Origin: Lysinibacillus mangiferihumi
Lineage (GTDB): Bacteria > Bacillota > Bacilli > Bacillales_A > Planococcaceae
Length of the DNA: 64,000 nucleotides
Assembly (NCBI RefSeq): GCF_003049665.1
Contig: NZ_PYWM01000004.1
Span: 62,001-126,000 of the forward strand
Reading direction: 5' to 3'
Shown here: positions 62,894 through 64,000 of the stretch, piece by piece
Position numbering within the stretch: the stretch's first letter is position 1
Layout of the letters: each line of letters starts with the position of its first letter
Made by a program: the position numbers and the translations under genes
The notes under the pieces: generated by a model
What the model was told of the DNA's origin: nothing
Seen by the model: only the letters and a program-made list of their open reading frames with translations
Databases searched by the model: none

Positions 62894-63592
62894 TCATATG
62901 TTTTTATAGGTTGCATCGTTTATTTTGCTAATGATGCCCATAATCGGCAAGCCAATGATTTCTTCAATATCTTGCTCTGTCTTAACTGTTGTATCCAAGC
63001 ATTCTAGTAATACAGCAAAGCCAGCGCTTACGATGAATCCTAGCATCGCAGCAGCCACAATATATAAATTTTTGTTTGGTGCTACTGGCTCAGGCTCGTC
63101 ATCTAATGTCGCTACTGACAAAATATTAATATTATCTATCGCCATTAACACTTGAATCTCCTCTTGAAATACCCCAGCTACTGTATTGGCAATATTAACT
63201 GCCATGTCAGCTTGCTTGTCTTGAACGGCAATATTCACAACTTGGGAATTACTCGCACTCGATACAGTAATCTGTTCTTTTAATTTTTCTGGTGTACTAT
63301 CTAAATGAAGCCGGCTAATCACTTTCGATAAAATAGCAGGGCTTTGAATAATGACATTATACGTATTAATTAAACGCAAATCCGTTTCCACCTGTTGTAC
63401 GCCTAAACGTGATTGTTGGTCGATATTTTTTTGATTTACTAACAGCTGCGTTTGCGCCTCATAAGTAGGCTTTATTATAAAAAAACTAAAGAACGCAGTG
63501 ACTAATGCTAAAAAAAGTGCAAAGCTCATAATATACAGCAATTGCTTCCGTACTATTTTTAATACATCCTGCAAGGTGATAGTTTCTTGCAA
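62894..63592 (-). CDS. Chain-length determinant/kinase activator (Wzz, CapA/YveK type)
   Basis: A 232-residue protein with two membrane helices (about 19-40 and 178-198) around an outside Wzz domain (KPTYEAQTQLLVNQKNIDQQ, VEPVA-type loop EPEPVAPNKNLYI). The short cytoplasmic end would contact the tyrosine kinase. The start is TTG 63592, nine bases after AAGGAG. First gene of the nine-gene polysaccharide operon. Confidence 0.93.
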   Translation of the reverse strand: MQETITLQDVLKIVRKQLLYIMSFALFLALVTAFFSFFIIKPTYEAQTQLLVNQKNIDQQSRLGVQQVETDLRLINTYNVIIQSPAILSKVISRLHLDSTPEKLKEQITVSSASNSQVVNIAVQDKQADMAVNIANTVAGVFQEEIQVLMAIDNINILSVATLDDEPEPVAPNKNLYIVAAAMLGFIVSAGFAVLLECLDTTVKTEQDIEEIIGLPIMGIISKINDATYKNI

Positions 63593-63898
63593 CGCCCCTC
63601 ACTCCTTGACATTACATATACTTCGTTTCCTCTGATCTCAAAAAGTTTTATTGCCTATTATATTATTGATTTCCTTCTTTTATTCATCTTGAAAAAGAGC
63701 TAATACGAAGTGTTTCTTATATAAAATTGGACACAAAAAAAGTGTCCCCCTCTTTGGAAACACTGAACATTGCAAGATGTTGTTGTGCATTTCTTACTTG
63801 AGCTAAATGTTAGCTCTTTTGAAAAGTGCACTGTTTGATGGCTCATATACATAAAAAAGGCCCCCCTTGCTTGTAGTCAAGAGGAGCCTTTTATTTTA
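63593..63898. other. Promoter and leader region of the polysaccharide operon
   Basis: No gene. It holds a hairpin with arms GAGCTAA and TTAGCTC (about 63801-63818) inside GTGCA...TGCAC, a small GGACAC/GTGTCC hairpin (63729-63747), and the rny terminator. Regulation by attenuation is possible. Confidence 0.45.
63856..63896 (-). terminator. Terminator of rny
   Basis: On the minus strand AAAAGGCTCCTCTTGACTAC, then AAGCAAGGGGGGCCTTTTT: the arms AAAGGCTCCTCTTG and CAAGGGGGGCCTTT pair with mismatches and run into T. Confidence 0.8.
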
Positions 63899-64000
63899 TT
63901 ATTTCGCGTACTCCACTGCACGTGTTTCGCGGATAACAGTTACTTTAATATGTCCTGGATAATCTAGTTCTTCTTCAATGCGCTTACGAATATCACGCGC
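63899..64000 (-). CDS. rny: Ribonuclease Y, C-terminal end
   Basis: The last 33 codons before the stop at 63901-63899 read [20 protein letters not shown] and [10 protein letters not shown], the conserved C-terminus of RNase Y, after the HD domain. The rest of the gene lies beyond the right edge. RNase Y starts mRNA decay and is the partner of RicA, encoded in this window. Confidence 0.95.

Overview
The window looks like chromosome of a low-GC, spore-forming Bacillales bacterium, most probably Lysinibacillus or a close relative in the Planococcaceae. The reasons are AT-rich DNA, strong Bacillus-type ribosome binding sites, spore genes (cotE, a cotD-like gene, spoVS) and a backbone matching the Bacillus rny-ymdB-spoVS / miaB-ricA-cotE-mutS-mutL / miaA-hfq / ynbB-glnR-glnA block, here read on the minus strand. 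The genus is inferred; no rRNA is present.

Bases 1-6.6 kb are accessory and eroded: the end of a secreted nuclease gene, a 31-codon holin-like toxin ORF, a P-loop kinase, an acetyltransferase, a CD3324-family regulator, and several broken genes (NUDIX, TauE/SafE, a LysR gene missing its start, an unknown frameshifted gene, and a truncated paralogue of a gene 5 kb away). Bases 6.7-10.0 kb hold the most interesting locus: a two-part sigma factor resembling SigO/RsoA of Bacillus subtilis, with a YvrJ-type membrane peptide and two unrecognised proteins. Three of its transcription units are preceded by the same element, GGTTG, exactly 22 bases, TTTATA; the sigma gene itself has a near match with 21 bases.

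Bases 10-22.4 kb hold small and stress genes: a DinB protein, an MFS transporter behind a T-box leader, a GntR/ABC operon with a visible operator, a CotD-like coat protein, a diguanylate cyclase, a YhgE/PadR pair and a kinase-like protein. Bases 22.5-43 kb are the core block: glnA-glnR with a perfect GlnR box, ynbB, a TRIC-type channel, cobT under a cobalamin riboswitch, a rhodanese, hfq, miaA, a lipase-like hydrolase, glpD-glpK, mutL-mutS, cotE, ricA and miaB.

Bases 42.1-48.5 kb are one tightly packed operon (binding lipoprotein, alkaline-phosphatase-superfamily enzyme, two permeases, ATPase, DeoR regulator, PHP phosphoesterase) that looks like an uptake and degradation pathway for a phosphorylated compound. 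Next come korAB, spoVS and ymdB. Bases 53.9-63.6 kb are a capsule/exopolysaccharide operon (Wzz-like chain-length protein, tyrosine kinase, PHP phosphatase, three glycosyltransferases, polymerase, flippase, acyltransferase) lying between ymdB and rny, which are neighbours in B. subtilis. The window ends inside rny.
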